Source: Trileptium ribeirensis (Eukaryota > Nematoda > Enoplea > Enoplida > Thoracostomopsidae). Taken from it: a stretch of DNA of 64,000 bases. Under the pieces are notes generated by a model. The model did no database searches and had not been told where the DNA came from. It saw only the letters and a list, made by a program, of their open reading frames with translations. The translations under genes were made by a program, and so were the position numbers. The stretch covers positions 1 through 64,000 of the forward strand of contig JASANE010011941.1 of assembly GCA_030248225.1 (NCBI GenBank), read 5' to 3'. Positions 35,802 through 46,955 of the stretch are shown here, piece by piece. Position 1 is the stretch's first letter. Every line of letters starts with the position of its first letter.

Positions 35802-37179
35802 CTAAATAAACAGACGAATCATTACGGGAAACATGATCGTCGATATAAGCTGTGCCAAGTGTAAACATTGGTGAGCCGCCAACGCCCAGTAAAATTTGGG
35901 CAATCACAAAGAAATATATCAGATCGCCGGCGTGCGATACGTCTTTTGCAAGCCGACCGCCGCCACATTTGCTGCTCGAAACGCCATGATCTCTATCTTT
36001 TCCTTCATTACAAAGGCTAAGAGCCAGCTTTGAAGTTCCGTTCAAATCGCTTCGAGAGTCGACTGCGTTTGCGGCGCTGCCGCGGTGCAACCCTGTCAGT
36101 TCGGCTCGATACGGAGGGGCAATAAAATGTGGCAACGAGAACATCATGCTTCCTAATGCAAGCAAAAAAGTAGCGCACCCAATCCAACGCGGAATATGTC
36201 GTTGCGAGCCTAGATAAGATACAAAAAGTACAGAAAGTAAACTACCAAATTCGTACGAACTAATAACAAACCCGGCGATGCTAGACTGAATTTCAAAACG
36301 TTTTTCGATCGTTGTGATAACCGAAGTCATATAACCCGTCGATAGACAACCGTGAACGCCGATGAGCACCGAAATCGCTGCGACAAACATCTTAATACCC
36401 GCCGATGCAAATCGCTGCCGGATTCTATCTCTTACAGTTGTGTAGAGCTTAAATTTATTCGGGCTTGACTTTGACATTAGCAGTATATTAGATAACGATT
36501 TATTTGCAGCAACATCGTTCATTGAACTATTATTTGTTGCGATACTTGTATTACTAAACGCTTCATTGGTATTAAATGGCACAATTTTGCTTGATGTTGT
36601 AGTTTCGATAACTCCATTTTCGAAGCGTACGATAGGCTCTCGCTGTATGCGCTGCCTTTTCAAGCTACGTTCTTCAACACTCGGTGTGAACAATACCGGA
36701 GCATGTGCTTCCGAAGCGGGCGCTCGCTGCTCTGTCTCTGGCGATGATATCACCAAGCTCTGGTTGCTGCAACTTGTGGGTGTTGAGGATGACGAAATAT
36801 CGTTCGAATATGTCTCCCTATCATTGTTAATATCGATATCGTGCATTTCGTTTACATACTCGCCAACCGCTGAAGCTTCATCGCGGCACTCCTTGATGGA
36901 ACTACGTGGAACATTAGAGGAGTCTGCTGCATGTTTCGAAACAACATTGGTTCCTGCTGCGTTATTTCCGTACGATGGGGTAACGGATTTTCCCAGCTGT
37001 TGAAACACTGCGGACGATGCCTGCTTTAAAGCATTAATGCTGGGAGACAAAATATCGGTTTTCGAACTGGTAGTCCTATTCGTTCCAAAATTAGCAGTTG
37101 TTGGTCTGCGAGAAACAGCTGACGTAGAGTCCAGTGATTCTTCACGAATCAGGACAGTCTTGTCTCTCGAAGAATCCAT
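35802..37179 (-). CDS. OATP/SLCO-type organic anion transporter, first coding exon
   Basis: This exon encodes residues 1-459 plus one base of a sodium-independent organic-anion transporter of the major facilitator superfamily, acting at the plasma membrane. ATG at 37179-37177; an in-frame TAA lies upstream with no other ATG between. Residues 1-260 form a Ser/Thr/Asn-rich, presumably cytosolic tail, far longer than the few dozen residues usual in OATPs. Helices follow at about 264-283, 299-322, 331-350 and 419-437. Family marks include FEIQSSIAGFVISSYEFGSLL, the first extracellular loop (353-418) and GVGGSPMFTLGTAYIDDHV (432-450). The exon ends TTTAG|GTACGT in phase 1 and joins 33418-33525. 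Substrate cannot be told. The class is sure; whether the gene is intact is not. Confidence 0.94.
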
Positions 37180-38140
37180 TTCAATATAGTTTTGTAATAC
37201 CGCGATACATTGCAGGCTTTTTGCTAAGGTTTAAAAATCATAAAACTATGATTGGGATTTAAAAAAAAGTCCTACTATCTGCATATTATGCTGCGCAATA
37301 ACTAATCTATATTTTCTAAAAAATAGTAAGAAAGCTATATACATACTTACATGCAGTAGCACAATTATATTCTCATTTGACGAGCAGTCAGCTCATATAC
37401 ACACTAGAGTAGGACTAACACTTTATCTTAATACCAGTGATATCTTACTCCCTGTTTAATAATAAACTCATAACTTTTCAAACGTAGATGCGTTGCAAGT
37501 AATTATCAGCAAGCACGACAGTCAGTTTCTCAAACAATTGTACTGTTTTGTCACAGAGTAGCACAAGCTGGTTTCACAGGCACAAGAAAGCACAACTTAT
37601 GGTAAGCTTCCAGTTAAAAATTGTGGTTTTAATTGCAAAAATTTCAAAACCGTTGAATTTTGATTGCAAAAATATCTAATTATGCAAGTATATAACTATA
37701 ATTTTTTGTACTAAAAATTTTAAAAATTGTAACTAAGCAACACATTAACTTCAATATCGAATTTTAGAAAGAATATTTTCATTTTTGTGCTCGGTGGCTG
37801 AACCCTACAGAGTTGGACTATCGGTCGTAAGATCGTGTGTTCTAACTTGTCCACGGTGGCTCGTCCTTCCATCTCTCTGGGGTCGGTAATTTGAGCAAAA
37901 TAAATGGGAAAATGTTCGATTGCGAAGACGCTACTTCTGTTTCCAGTACCACACTGGACCAGGTACGGGCCGAGTGGAAACGGAGATCGGCACGGCCACG
38001 ATGTTTACAGCGGAAATTTTCAATTTTATGTTCTATGTCAATGGTAGAACATTTTTCTTGAGGAAGTAACACACCACGGAAATTTTACAAGAAACGTTCA
38101 AAGCGTTGCAAGGTTGCATCCAGTCTGTTGTGCTTTATGT
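37180..38140. other. Upstream region of the OATP gene, with a tRNA-like repeat
   Basis: The promoter and 5' UTR are expected just above 37180, but no element could be singled out. Nothing coding was recognised. The SINE-like segment is listed separately. Confidence 0.4.
37786..37860 (+). mobile_element. tRNA-like SINE head, decayed
   Basis: It reads GGTGGCTGAACCC...TTGGACTATCGGTCGTAAGATCGTG followed by TGTTCTAACTTG, a degenerate B box. The order A-box, anticodon-like region, B box is that of tRNA-derived SINEs. The acceptor arm does not close. Confidence 0.5.
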
Positions 38141-39760
38141 GGGTCATTTCACGCTACGATGTCCTTTTGTCCCAGAAAAAATGTCTAATAACTTTTTTGG
38201 CTCCGATTATGTTCATTTTTACGCCCTATGACCAAAAGACGTCAAGGATTTCGAATTTGAGGTCGTTACAGTAAATTTTTTTAACCGTTCTGATGCTATA
38301 GCTTCCCAACTACCACACCCTGATGGCCAGCCTATCAGACGTAAAATGGCCGCTGGCATGTCCCAGTTTGAATATAGCCTCCATTTTGTGATTTCGTGAT
38401 ATGTATATCTGGTGCAGCCTATCGCCGCGTCAAAATGAGGCTTGGCCGAGCTCCGTGTGTCAAAAATAAAGCTGCTTATGCCTATTCTTAGGTCTAACTT
38501 ACCATTTCTAAAATAAAGGGTGTCGATTTATAGCTGTTACTAAATGGAAACGAAGCGGCCATAAACGGTAGCTTTTTGTATTGATAGTTTAGCCTGGGGG
38601 AAGTGTTATGCAAAATAATTTACAATATTCCCTTTGCCAGACATGTTAGAATGCCAGAAGTAACTGGTGGTCGGGGGGGGGTAAATTTTTTGTTTACGCT
38701 CAAAACCACTCAAAAATTCTAGAAGCAACACTCAACTGTCTTTTTCACAGCATCCACTCATTATTTCATCCAAAAATAATGTGGTGCATGCATATATACC
38801 TATCGCCAGTGTACATGTGTAGTGGTAACGTGGTCGGGGGGGGGGGGGGTAAAATTCAAAATTTTCAGAAAAATAATTTTGCGTCATATGTGGCCGAAAT
38901 GCAGTCCCACAATGTAATATGCCACAATATGAACTAAAGGCGCGAAATTTCATCGAAATGCCGTCACATGGCCGCTTTTCGAATTTTTTGGTGGTGGTCG
39001 GGGGGGGGGGGTAGGTAAAAGTGTGGTCGGGGGGAGGGGTTGTAAAAGCCTGAGATCAACAGGTCGGCCGTGAGATAGAGCTAAGATCGTTTCACCCTTC
39101 TCTTAATCATGGGAATGAACTATAACAGACAAATTAATAGACTTGTACTCACTTCACCATACCCCAAACCAGCAATGGTCGTGGGGGAGTAACCAAATGT
39201 GCTAAAATCGATTTTTTAATCCTGATGCCGGGGTAAGTAACAAGAAGCCCGTGGGTTAATATTTTCTCAAAGCGTACCCAGGGGAAAGGTATAATCTATG
39301 AATAACGTTTATGTACCCTGCATAAGTAAGGAGTAATGACCAAAAAATAATTTGGTGGGGGGTTAAAATGGGGTTCATTCCATGTCGGCCGTCCCACTCT
39401 CCAAGGATTGGTATAGATTTGAAATTTGTGTAACTAAAAACGTAGTGTAGACCTGACTAATTCTGCACAAAAAACAATTAAGGCCATAATTTCTAACATC
39501 GAGCCACACCATTATCCGGAAAAACAGGTCGTAAAATTAGTCATTACGGTTTTGTCAACTTGGGACCTATGTGGACGTCCAGTCCCCTTATGGCGGGGAT
39601 GAGGCCAAAAAATTTTTGTTCTTTAAGATAGCTAAATCATGTTGCTTCCTGGCGTAAACAACATTTTTGTCAGTTCCCTGCCCGTTTCTGTGCTACAGAC
39701 CAAAATATCCACTTTTACCCCCCCCCCCGACCAAAAGGACATCGTAGCGTGAAATGACCC
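38141..39760. mobile_element. DNA transposon, non-autonomous, 1,620 bp, 4-bp target duplication
   Basis: The TIRs are 29 bp and identical: each end reads inward GGGTCATTTCACGCTACGAT followed by GTCCTTTTG. The element is flanked by ATGT at 38137-38140 and 39761-39764, a 4-bp target-site duplication. The interior has several TGGTCGGGGGGGGGGTAAA stretches but no transposase-like ORF. Superfamilies with 4-bp duplications exist, but the TIR alone does not let me name one. Confidence 0.88.
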
Positions 39761-39764
39761 ATGT

Positions 39765-40159
39765 ATTGCAGGTATATTGCTGCTACTCCATGAAACAAAG
39801 ATGCCCTTGGTGCGAAAGTAGCAAATCTAAAGTTAATTGGGGACATCAAATTTGTTCACCACATAAGTCGACAAGAAATATAAAAATCGGTGAAGGTTCA
39901 CTAGTATATGATCCCAAAATATAGCGTACTATACCATACTCAAAGTCAACAATTGTATATCATAATAATTGATGCGAGACGAGCGAAGTTTTCACTGAGG
40001 GCGCTAGGAGGAACACCGTGAAAACTTCCTTTCTTGTCGGTCGCTGTTATTCATAACTCATCGTCGGGTGGATGGATTGCGATAAGAGTTTTGTTCAACA
40101 GCAAAAGAGATAAGATGTGACCTTTAAAAGAAAGCGAACAGCTCCAACCTCATCTTCCG
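39765..40159. other. Intergenic DNA, nothing recognised
   Basis: One GCGAGACGAGCGAAG word near 39975 belongs to a scattered motif. No coding evidence. Confidence 0.4.
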
Positions 40160-40700
40160 GGTTAAAATGGCAAAAAATTTCACGAATTCTTTGCCAATTT
40201 GACCATACAGGTACCAGTGTTTCACAACCAATATCGCGCGACAAAGACTACGCAACCAAAAATGGAGACAGAATCAGCTCATTGAGCTATAACACTTATT
40301 TGTGGGACTATTCCCTGTGACGCCGAGTGCCCGAATACCGTTGGTCAACCCTTTGCCAGAAATATAGATTTTTTCTAATTTCGCCATGTTATTGCGCGTT
40401 TTTACTTTAAAGCGTGTGTCTGCTAGATTATCAAGCATGCTGTATACGATAGTTTTGTTGTCCAAAGCCAGATTGATCACATTATACCTTTCAAGTGCTT
40501 TCAAGGGTTTTTTCGCTCGACGAACCAGATTTTTTAATGTAGTCTGTTTTCATTTGTTTAGTTAAGTATTGCGTCCAGGGCATCAAGTATGGTCAATATA
40601 TAGGTTTTTCTGAAAGCTGAATAGATTTGGTTATTTAGAGACCACCACGAATATTTCAAGCCTTTTCAGAGATTTTCAACGTGTTCAGGGTTGCATAAGT
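40160..40700 (-). repeat. Dispersed repeat family R, copy 3 (inverted)
   Basis: On the - strand it reads GCAATAACATGGCGAAATT...ATATTTCTGGCAAAGGGTTGAC...GGTATTCGGGC, matching 14470-14540 and 63690-63755 in order. The open frame at 40274-40504 (-) lies in this repeat and is not a gene. Confidence 0.7.
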
Positions 40701-41419
40701 TTTATGGTGGTATATGCATCAAACACAGCCTTGTACTAGTGATTACAGAAAATGACAACTTATAAATGAAACCACACTCGCTCCGCTTCACCGACCCAAC
40801 CAAGATGCTAGTAAATAATACATCAGCAATACAATGAGTGCAACATTCAGTTTTAATTTAGCAGTTGGAACATTCTCTAAATGAAAAATCACAGATGCTT
40901 TTCATATTTTCCAACCACAAATCTCAAGAATCCTTTGGATTTTTAGGACGGAAGAACCCTAGAGTAATCTGTTGGAGTACACAACTCAAATACCATTTCT
41001 GTCATTGCGTCAGTAGCACAAAAAACTTTTAAAAGTGCGTTTGAAAACAATACCATTATGTATTTATGCACACTTCTTTCTCTAATGGACAAGAAAACAA
41101 ACTTCCAAAATTTAACATTTCTCACGGAGAAATTATAATTTAATTTTAGTGGTCTTATTACATGAATACCGTATAACGCGAATACCGTAGCTCTCATCGT
41201 ACTCAACAACAACGAACTCACATATTTTCGTAGTACAGCTAAAATGGCAATATTTGATATTTTACATACCGAAATTTACATTTTAACGTAAATCATTCAA
41301 TGCTCCAGAGGGGAATAACATATTCTATGAAGGTTTAAAACAATGGAACAATTTCTCAAACTTTTTCAATATAATACGATGCACTTTTTCCAGCAATCAT
41401 TTGTGAACGGCCTGCCGTC
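40701..41419. other. Intergenic DNA, nothing recognised
   Basis: AT-rich unique sequence. A CACTCGCTCCGCTTCACCG word at about 40777 belongs to a scattered motif. Confidence 0.4.
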
Positions 41420-41860
41420 ACAGACTTGGCGTCAAGTACGCGTGGCAATTTTCAAAAAATCAGAGCCGCAGAACGCCGGACCATAGACCCGTTTCATTAC
41501 TGCACCACTTTTTATAAATAATGATAATAGTTTCCGGGATATACTGTCAAGGAACGCCTAAGTAGTCAAAATATGTTAACCATTAACCAGCATCGACCCG
41601 TTAACCCTTAACCAACATAAGAAGTCCGCGTGTACGCAGGCGATTGAATTATGCACGAAGGTACACAGTACTAGATTCAAATGAAGTAAGTGATGTTATT
41701 TATGTACATTTTGTAAAATCTCTTGACAGTTACCAAACCGTTACATAAAGTACTTCAATCGGAATCTCGGAGCAGATACACAGATGAATAGTCGCGCTTT
41801 TACAATACAGGATATACCAAGTAAAGCTCGACGACACATTTTTGAGACAGAAACGTAAAA
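41420..41860 (+). mobile_element. CR1/jockey-like LINE reverse transcriptase remnant
   Basis: At about 41690-41760 one frame reads SDVIYVHFVKSLDSYQTVT, a clear relic of the reverse-transcriptase block xDVIYLDFxKAFDxV with the catalytic Asp replaced by His. Stops and frameshifts flank it, and an upstream PISLT-type block is hardly legible. The copy is dead and short. Confidence 0.65.
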
Positions 41861-41879
41861 CCGGGTATTAAACATAGCC

Positions 41880-42360
41880 TAGCTTCTCCATTCGCTGAAA
41901 ATTTTACCAGAGGACATGAACAGGGGGCCCCTGGTTTGGAGCTGGAGCGCCGAATTTTGCCAAGGGCGTGAACTGTGCCCCCACTTGAACTGGGGCCTAA
42001 ATTTAGAAATTTTCAAAATTTAACATTTTTCTGCGAAAGATACTAAAATTGTTAATGAATAGGCTCAGAAACGATGCAAAAACGTCCTTATTGAGGTTAA
42101 AAGCAACTTTTCAATCAATTTTTGCTGAAATTAACTAATTAATAATAATTAACTTAATAATTAATCAAATTTTTAACTTTGCAATGGAATTTTTGTAAAA
42201 AAATTTTCAATTTTATGTCATCTGGGCTATGAGAAGTCAAAAATTTTGCCATGGTTTTTTGCAGAGAGGACCCAAAATTTTGTCATGGTGCCCCTACCGT
42301 TGGGAGCCCGTTTTTTGCCGAACAATTTCAGGTTCCCCGAGTCCCCCACTTTGGAGAAGC
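41880..42360. repeat. Dispersed repeat family P, inverted copy
   Basis: It starts CTCCATTCGCTGAAAATTTTACCAG and continues with GCGCCGAATTTTGCCAAGG, then CCAAAATTTTGTCATGG and GGGAGCCCG, the order seen in the right arm of the palindrome (3250-3620). Several overlapping open frames here (42227-42570) arise from the GC-rich modules and are not supported as genes. Confidence 0.7.
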
Positions 42361-42985
42361 CAGATCGCAGCGTTCGGGATCTATTTTGTTTTCTACGAAT
42401 TATCGTATGGGCCCTTGTTCTTACTGTATTATTCCGTATTGACGCAACTGTATACCTTTTGCATCCCGCAAACATGTGCCATAAACAAATCTCGTGTTAA
42501 TTTCTTAAAATCAAATAACTTTATAACGGCGAATCTTTTATACAAAAATGTGAAGTTTGGTCAAAAATAAGGCTGAAAATAATAGTTTTCTAGTGCGAGA
42601 GATGCTAGTATTAAGACAATTTCCGACATGATTTTCAGCCGGAATCATTAAAAAACTTTGTTTGGGGTTGAACCAAAGGGGGGTCGCGACCCCCACCCCC
42701 CCTCGTCTACGCCCGTGTTTATATATCACAGGCCAGGTTTGGTGAGGTATTTTGGGATATCTTAAAAATCTCGAAACGCGAATGACATGTTTTGTGCTAT
42801 TCGTGAACATATTCCGTTTGTAAAAGTATGACATGACAAAGTGCGAAATGATTGAGCGAGTTTAGGTAGTTTAGTGCAGTGCCCCCTAAGTTATTAAGGG
42901 ATCCGGAGCCATTTTTGTGTCCCGCTTTCGTGTTTGTTCGTTTTCCGTTGTTTTGTTTGTACATACGTCTGTCCACTCTTGTTAT
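42361..42985. other. Intergenic DNA with one G-rich terminal-repeat-like patch
   Basis: The patch at 42668-42715 (AAAGGGGGGTCGCGACCCCC ... CGTCTACGCCCGTG) resembles one end of a GGGCGTAG-type MITE, but no partner end or target duplication was found. Confidence 0.4.
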
Positions 42986-43400
42986 ATAAATTTAGTATTA
43001 AAATTATTAATTAAGTAAACAACAAAACAGTATAAAATATATTTATAAATATATATTTGTATTTCTGAAATAGATATATTTATATTTCTGAAAAATATAT
43101 TTATATGAAAATATGGTTATAAATATATATTGAGTAAATATTCGATAATGTAATTATAGATTTATTACTAATTATATATGGATCATTTATATATTACGTA
43201 AATATTTAATAATAAAATAATTTAATATGTAAGTATAGGATTATTTATATGTATGTCTGGAGAGAACTTAATATTAAAGTACCATACTTTATACAGTTTG
43301 TATTAATAATTTAAATTAATATATTAAGTAATCATTAATTAATATTAACATTAATCTAATAATAATTACATAAATCAAGATTAATTTTTAGTGAAATTTG
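42986..43400. other. Extreme AT-rich tract
   Basis: It is about 85% A+T by eye, made of ATATATTTATA, TTAATTAA and AATAATTTAAT words, with a partly repeated TATTTCTGAAA unit. No gene. Confidence 0.8.
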
Positions 43401-43492
43401 GGAGATAAGAGTGGGCTTTGGGACGCTGACAGCTTGGGAGATTCAGCTGCATAGAACCCGGAAAGGTTGCCAAAAATGAGGGTCCACCAGAC

Positions 43493-43667
43493 ACGCTCAT
43501 TAAAATTAATGAGTGTATTAATTACCTTTATCTCCAAAGCATTTTCATTTAAATTGGGACCGCTACTGGTTTACGGTAGCAGTCCCAAATTAAAATTTTA
43601 ATGGTTACACATTAAGAAAAGACCGGAACGCCGGTGTTAACTAAATTGTCTCCGATTGATCGGAGAC
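43493..43667. repeat. Cluster of three hairpin-forming inverted repeats
   Basis: Three short palindromes lie in 175 bp: 43493-43516 (CTCATTAA/TTAATGAG), 43554-43588 (TTGGGACCGCTAC pairing with GTAGCAGTCCCAA across a 9-base loop) and 43648-43667 (GTCTCCGATTGATCGGAGAC). They sit just right of the AT-rich tract. Their function is unknown. Confidence 0.8.
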
Positions 43668-44215
43668 TGAAAAGATTCAGAGGATTCAGACGTCCCGACT
43701 AGACTCAGCGATTCAGTTCGACTTTGGCAGCCCGGAGTTCGACGATTTTAGACTTCGCAGCACGAGTTCCGATGCTCAATTAGTTTAGTAATAGTAGTTT
43801 TGCTTTTCTTTTTTCGATTGGTTGGTCGCGCGCATAGACATTGGCTGGTCAACAGAGGCTCTGTTATGTGTGTGTATGAAGGAGGGTGAACCGGAATTAC
43901 GGACTAGCCATTGTCAGAAGTAAACATTGTAGTAGGATACTACTGTAACCATGGCCCTTTTCTGCTCGCCCATGTCGTCCCGTCCTCTGTTGTCCATTTT
44001 TGTCCAGACAAATTTCTTTGGTTTTCTCTCCCTCCCCCTTGAAAGAAGTGACCTCTCGCATTCGAATGACATGAACAGTGTGAAATAGAATATAAGTCAA
44101 GATAGCAAGAATCGATGCTCTAAAAAATTATACCTGCATTGCATATATATGTAATTGCGTGTTCGTGGCATTATTTGTCATTGCATCAGCTGTATTGTCA
44201 TACCCAATTGTCTAT

Positions 44216-44960
44216 CAGGGAATAACCGGAACCGGATCCAACGACCTGAATTATTCACCATTCCACTATTACTGCTATTACCGCTTGGGATACCTGGTTT
44301 CTCAAAATTCACTTAGAGACCTAAATATTACCGTTATTTACCCTCTCCAATTTGGTATGTATTATTTCGTACATTTATGAAACTTTGCCAAAACGACTGT
44401 ATTCACACCTTCCCTCTCATCCTCGATTTCATAATCACATTCAGGGTACTCGCTTCGTACTTCCACCCTTACACATTGGACACCAGTGGAGATGTCGGCT
44501 GAAGTACCCAAAAGAATCGTGCCGCGGAGAAGGCCGGTAATTCCACAGTTGTTCCGTAGGAAGCTTGAAATTATTGGTTTAAATGGTTCTAAAAGAAAAT
44601 AAATAGGTATATATAATACTATAATTTTAGTATCTTTCGCTGGCCGGAGACATTTTTCAGGCTTACGTTGGGCAACCGGTGGCCCTCAGTTAGATTATGC
44701 TGATGAGTTTCTGATCAGAACGTTATACATGAGGCAAACTGCGATACTGCTCGCACGGTTTTTATACATACGGTTTGTTCCCAAGAAAGCAGTTCCTGGT
44801 TGTTCGTAGATATGTGACTTTACTCCAATGCAGACCGAATTACAAAGTTCACAAGCACACTGGTCGTCAAGTTTACAAAGCACGTCTGGTCGGCAAAAAA
44901 TCGCTGAGAACGCTTGATAAATCAGAATCGCATTCGTGCAGCTACCGTCAGGAAAAAGAA
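44216..44960 (+). mobile_element. hAT-like element, left-part fragment (ACCGGAACCGG family)
   Basis: It begins CAGGGAATAACCGGAACCGG at 44216, matching the inverted right end of the element at 29687-31716. About 44810-44860 (ACTTTACTCCAATGCAGACC) matches 18835-18860 and, inverted, about 30990-31010. No closing TIR was found to the right. A conserved-looking ORF segment inside (44440-44540) matches nothing I know. Confidence 0.55.
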
Positions 44961-45236
44961 AAGGACCCAGCGTTTTAGTGAGGTTTTTACAAAAATTGTT
45001 GAAAATAGTTAAAATTGCGTGTTATAAAAATGTGGAAGGAAGTTAATACTTATACTATAGTGTGAGGAATCATAATGTAAAAATATTGGTGGGTAGATAA
45101 GTAAAATAAGTTGGGGAATGACATTAACTGATGTTGTAAGGGAAGAATGGAATCTTAAGGATTTGCGTTCCCTAAACTGGGGGAAGCCTAACAAATATCT
45201 ATAATAATCTCACATGGCTACATACATAGCATATAT

Positions 45237-45435
45237 ATAATAAATGCATACATATGTATAGAAAATGCCTAATAGAAATGCATTACAGTAGCATACAAAC
45301 GCACTATTTTAACAGCGCCTAGCGCAATATAAATATGAAATAGCGAGTATAATGCTCCTTCCTGTGGTGTAGCGGTTGGCACGCTGCACTGCAGCACAAA
45401 AGGCAGCTCGAATCCCGGTAGCGGCAATGATTTTT
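45237..45435 (+). mobile_element. tRNA-like SINE copy upstream of a LINE
   Basis: The leader has CGCACTATTTTAACAGCG and GCGCAATATAA, followed by a tRNA-like stretch with A box GTGTAGCGGTTGGC (about 45367-45380) and B box AGCTCGAATCC (45405-45415). The same leader and tRNA-like part recur at 46785-46955 in the same orientation. It does not fold as a complete tRNA. Confidence 0.65.
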
Positions 45436-45599
45436 TCGCTAAAATATTATATTGTGACCACGATAGATAACTGGACACTATTTCCAGAGACAGTTAGTGG
45501 GACACTGTTTTACTAACCAGAGGGAATGTCATAGGGACCCATGGCTTATATGTATAACATATATAATAAATGCATATGTACAAATTTAAGTATAGTTAT

Positions 45600-46740
45600 C
45601 ATGGCTCACTTAGCGGGAAATCTGTTGTTTCCAATCTCCTAACCTCTTGGGAAAGCCTAGTGTCGGCTTTCGACGATCCAACCCTGTCTGGTGTAGATGT
45701 TACGTATCTACATTGACTTCCGAAAGGCATTTGACACTGTCCAACCCGCCGTCTGTTACACAATCTTGAGTGCTCGGGCGTACGCGGGAGACTTCTGGCT
45801 TGGTTCTCCGATTTCTTAGTCGGTCGCCGCCAGCGAGTTCTATCTTCGGGCATCACTACCCAGTGGATAAATCTGCGAAGCGGAATTCCGCAAGGAACAT
45901 TATCGGGTCCCTGCTGTTTTTTGGTGTCAATCAATGACTTGGTTCCCATAGTCGATGGGTTGTGTGATATTGATCTGTTTGTTGATGACATCAGCCTTAG
46001 GCGACGTATTGACAGCCTAGACGATTGCTACATGCTTCAGGAAACCATCTCCCAATTTGAATCTTGGTGTGATGAATTCCTTATGATCCCTAAGTTGGCG
46101 AAGTACCATTCATTTCGTATGCGACCAAGCTATCCTTTTCCGTATCGCTTTCGCGCTGGCGACATATCTGTTGTTTCTTCGATCCGCAATCTTATAATCA
46201 CATGTCCTATGACCTCCGGTTCAACTTGCATATTGACATCATGGAAAAGCAGGCGAATAAACGTATAGGTAGGTCTTATCCGACGGACCATTGCCTCTCG
46301 ATCACCAGCTGTTATAACACCTCTGTATCAGGCGTACGCCCGCCCTATTCTTGAATATGCGAGCGTTATCTGGTCGCCTGGATATTCGACGTTGATCAAT
46401 CGCTTGGAGGGTATCCAAAATCGTGCCTCCGCCTTTGCCATAACTATAACCATGCTGATTATTCAACGCTAACCCAGCGACATCAGACGATTGACCTCGT
46501 CTATTCGTACAAGATCCTGCACATGATGACTATATTGGAACCGGACAATCTGTTTGCTCGCTCAATTACCCGCCATCTCCGCGGTAGCAGTGTGGAACTG
46601 ACTGTGAAATATGCCCGCAACAATGTTAGACGCCATTCATTCAACTGGAGGGTGATTTGTCATTGGAACTCCTTCCCCGACGGAGTCGTCACTGCCAATA
46701 CTGTCACCACATTTAAAAGTCGTTTGCCACGCATGTGAAC
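45600..46740 (+). mobile_element. CR1/jockey-like LINE reverse transcriptase, broken
   Basis: Recognisable blocks in three frames, in order: IDFRKAFDTVQPAV (about 45710-45750), SGIPQGTLSGP then LVSINDLVPIVDGLCDIDLFVDDISL (about 45875-46000), SPAVITPLYQAYARPILEYASVIWSP (about 46300-46380) and WNSFPDGVVTANTVTTFKSRLPRM at the C-terminus (to 46735). The polymerase Y/FxDD box is present as FVDD. Several frameshifts and stops break the reading, so it is inactive. The upstream endonuclease is missing (5' truncation). Confidence 0.92.
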
Positions 46741-46784
46741 ATAGTGTCACCGCGACATAGGGTGCCAAGTCTATAAGGTATTCT

Positions 46785-46955
46785 ATATATATGCATACAA
46801 AACGCACAATAGAAATTTATATTATAGTAGCGCTAAGACGCACTATAATAGCGTAAAGCGTAATATAACCATCGAAATCTCTCCTAACGTGTAGTGGTTA
46901 GTGTAGTAGTTCCTGGACTGCAGGAGATAAGGCCGCTGGTTCGATTAACCAAAAG
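46785..46955 (+). mobile_element. tRNA-like SINE copy downstream of the LINE
   Basis: It aligns with 45237-45435: leader GACGCACTATAATAGCGTA and GCGTAATATAA, A box GTGTAGTGGTTAGTG (about 46889-46903), anticodon-like CCTGGACTGCAGG, and B box GGTTCGATTAA (46938-46948). Both copies have the same orientation, with A boxes about 1,520 bp apart, and bracket the reverse transcriptase. Confidence 0.65.

Noticed and set aside
36566..37003. 145-codon + strand frame opposite OATP exon 1
   Set aside because: Shadow of the real - strand exon, which has clear transporter motifs and splice junction.
40274..40504. 76-codon - strand frame that looks protein-like
   Set aside because: It coincides with repeat family R, whose other copies do not keep the frame.
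42668..42715. MITE end GGGGGTCGCGACCCCC...GCCCGTG
   Set aside because: Single end only, no partner or duplication in the neighbourhood.
44437..44540. Exon-like segment reading HWTPVEMSAEVPKRIVPRRRP between CATTCAG and GTAATT
   Set aside because: The splice signals are passable but it lies inside a hAT-like fragment and matches no family I know.
45354..45432. Possible tRNA gene
   Set aside because: A and B boxes are present but acceptor and T stems do not pair, and a second copy lies 1.5 kb away; better explained as a SINE.
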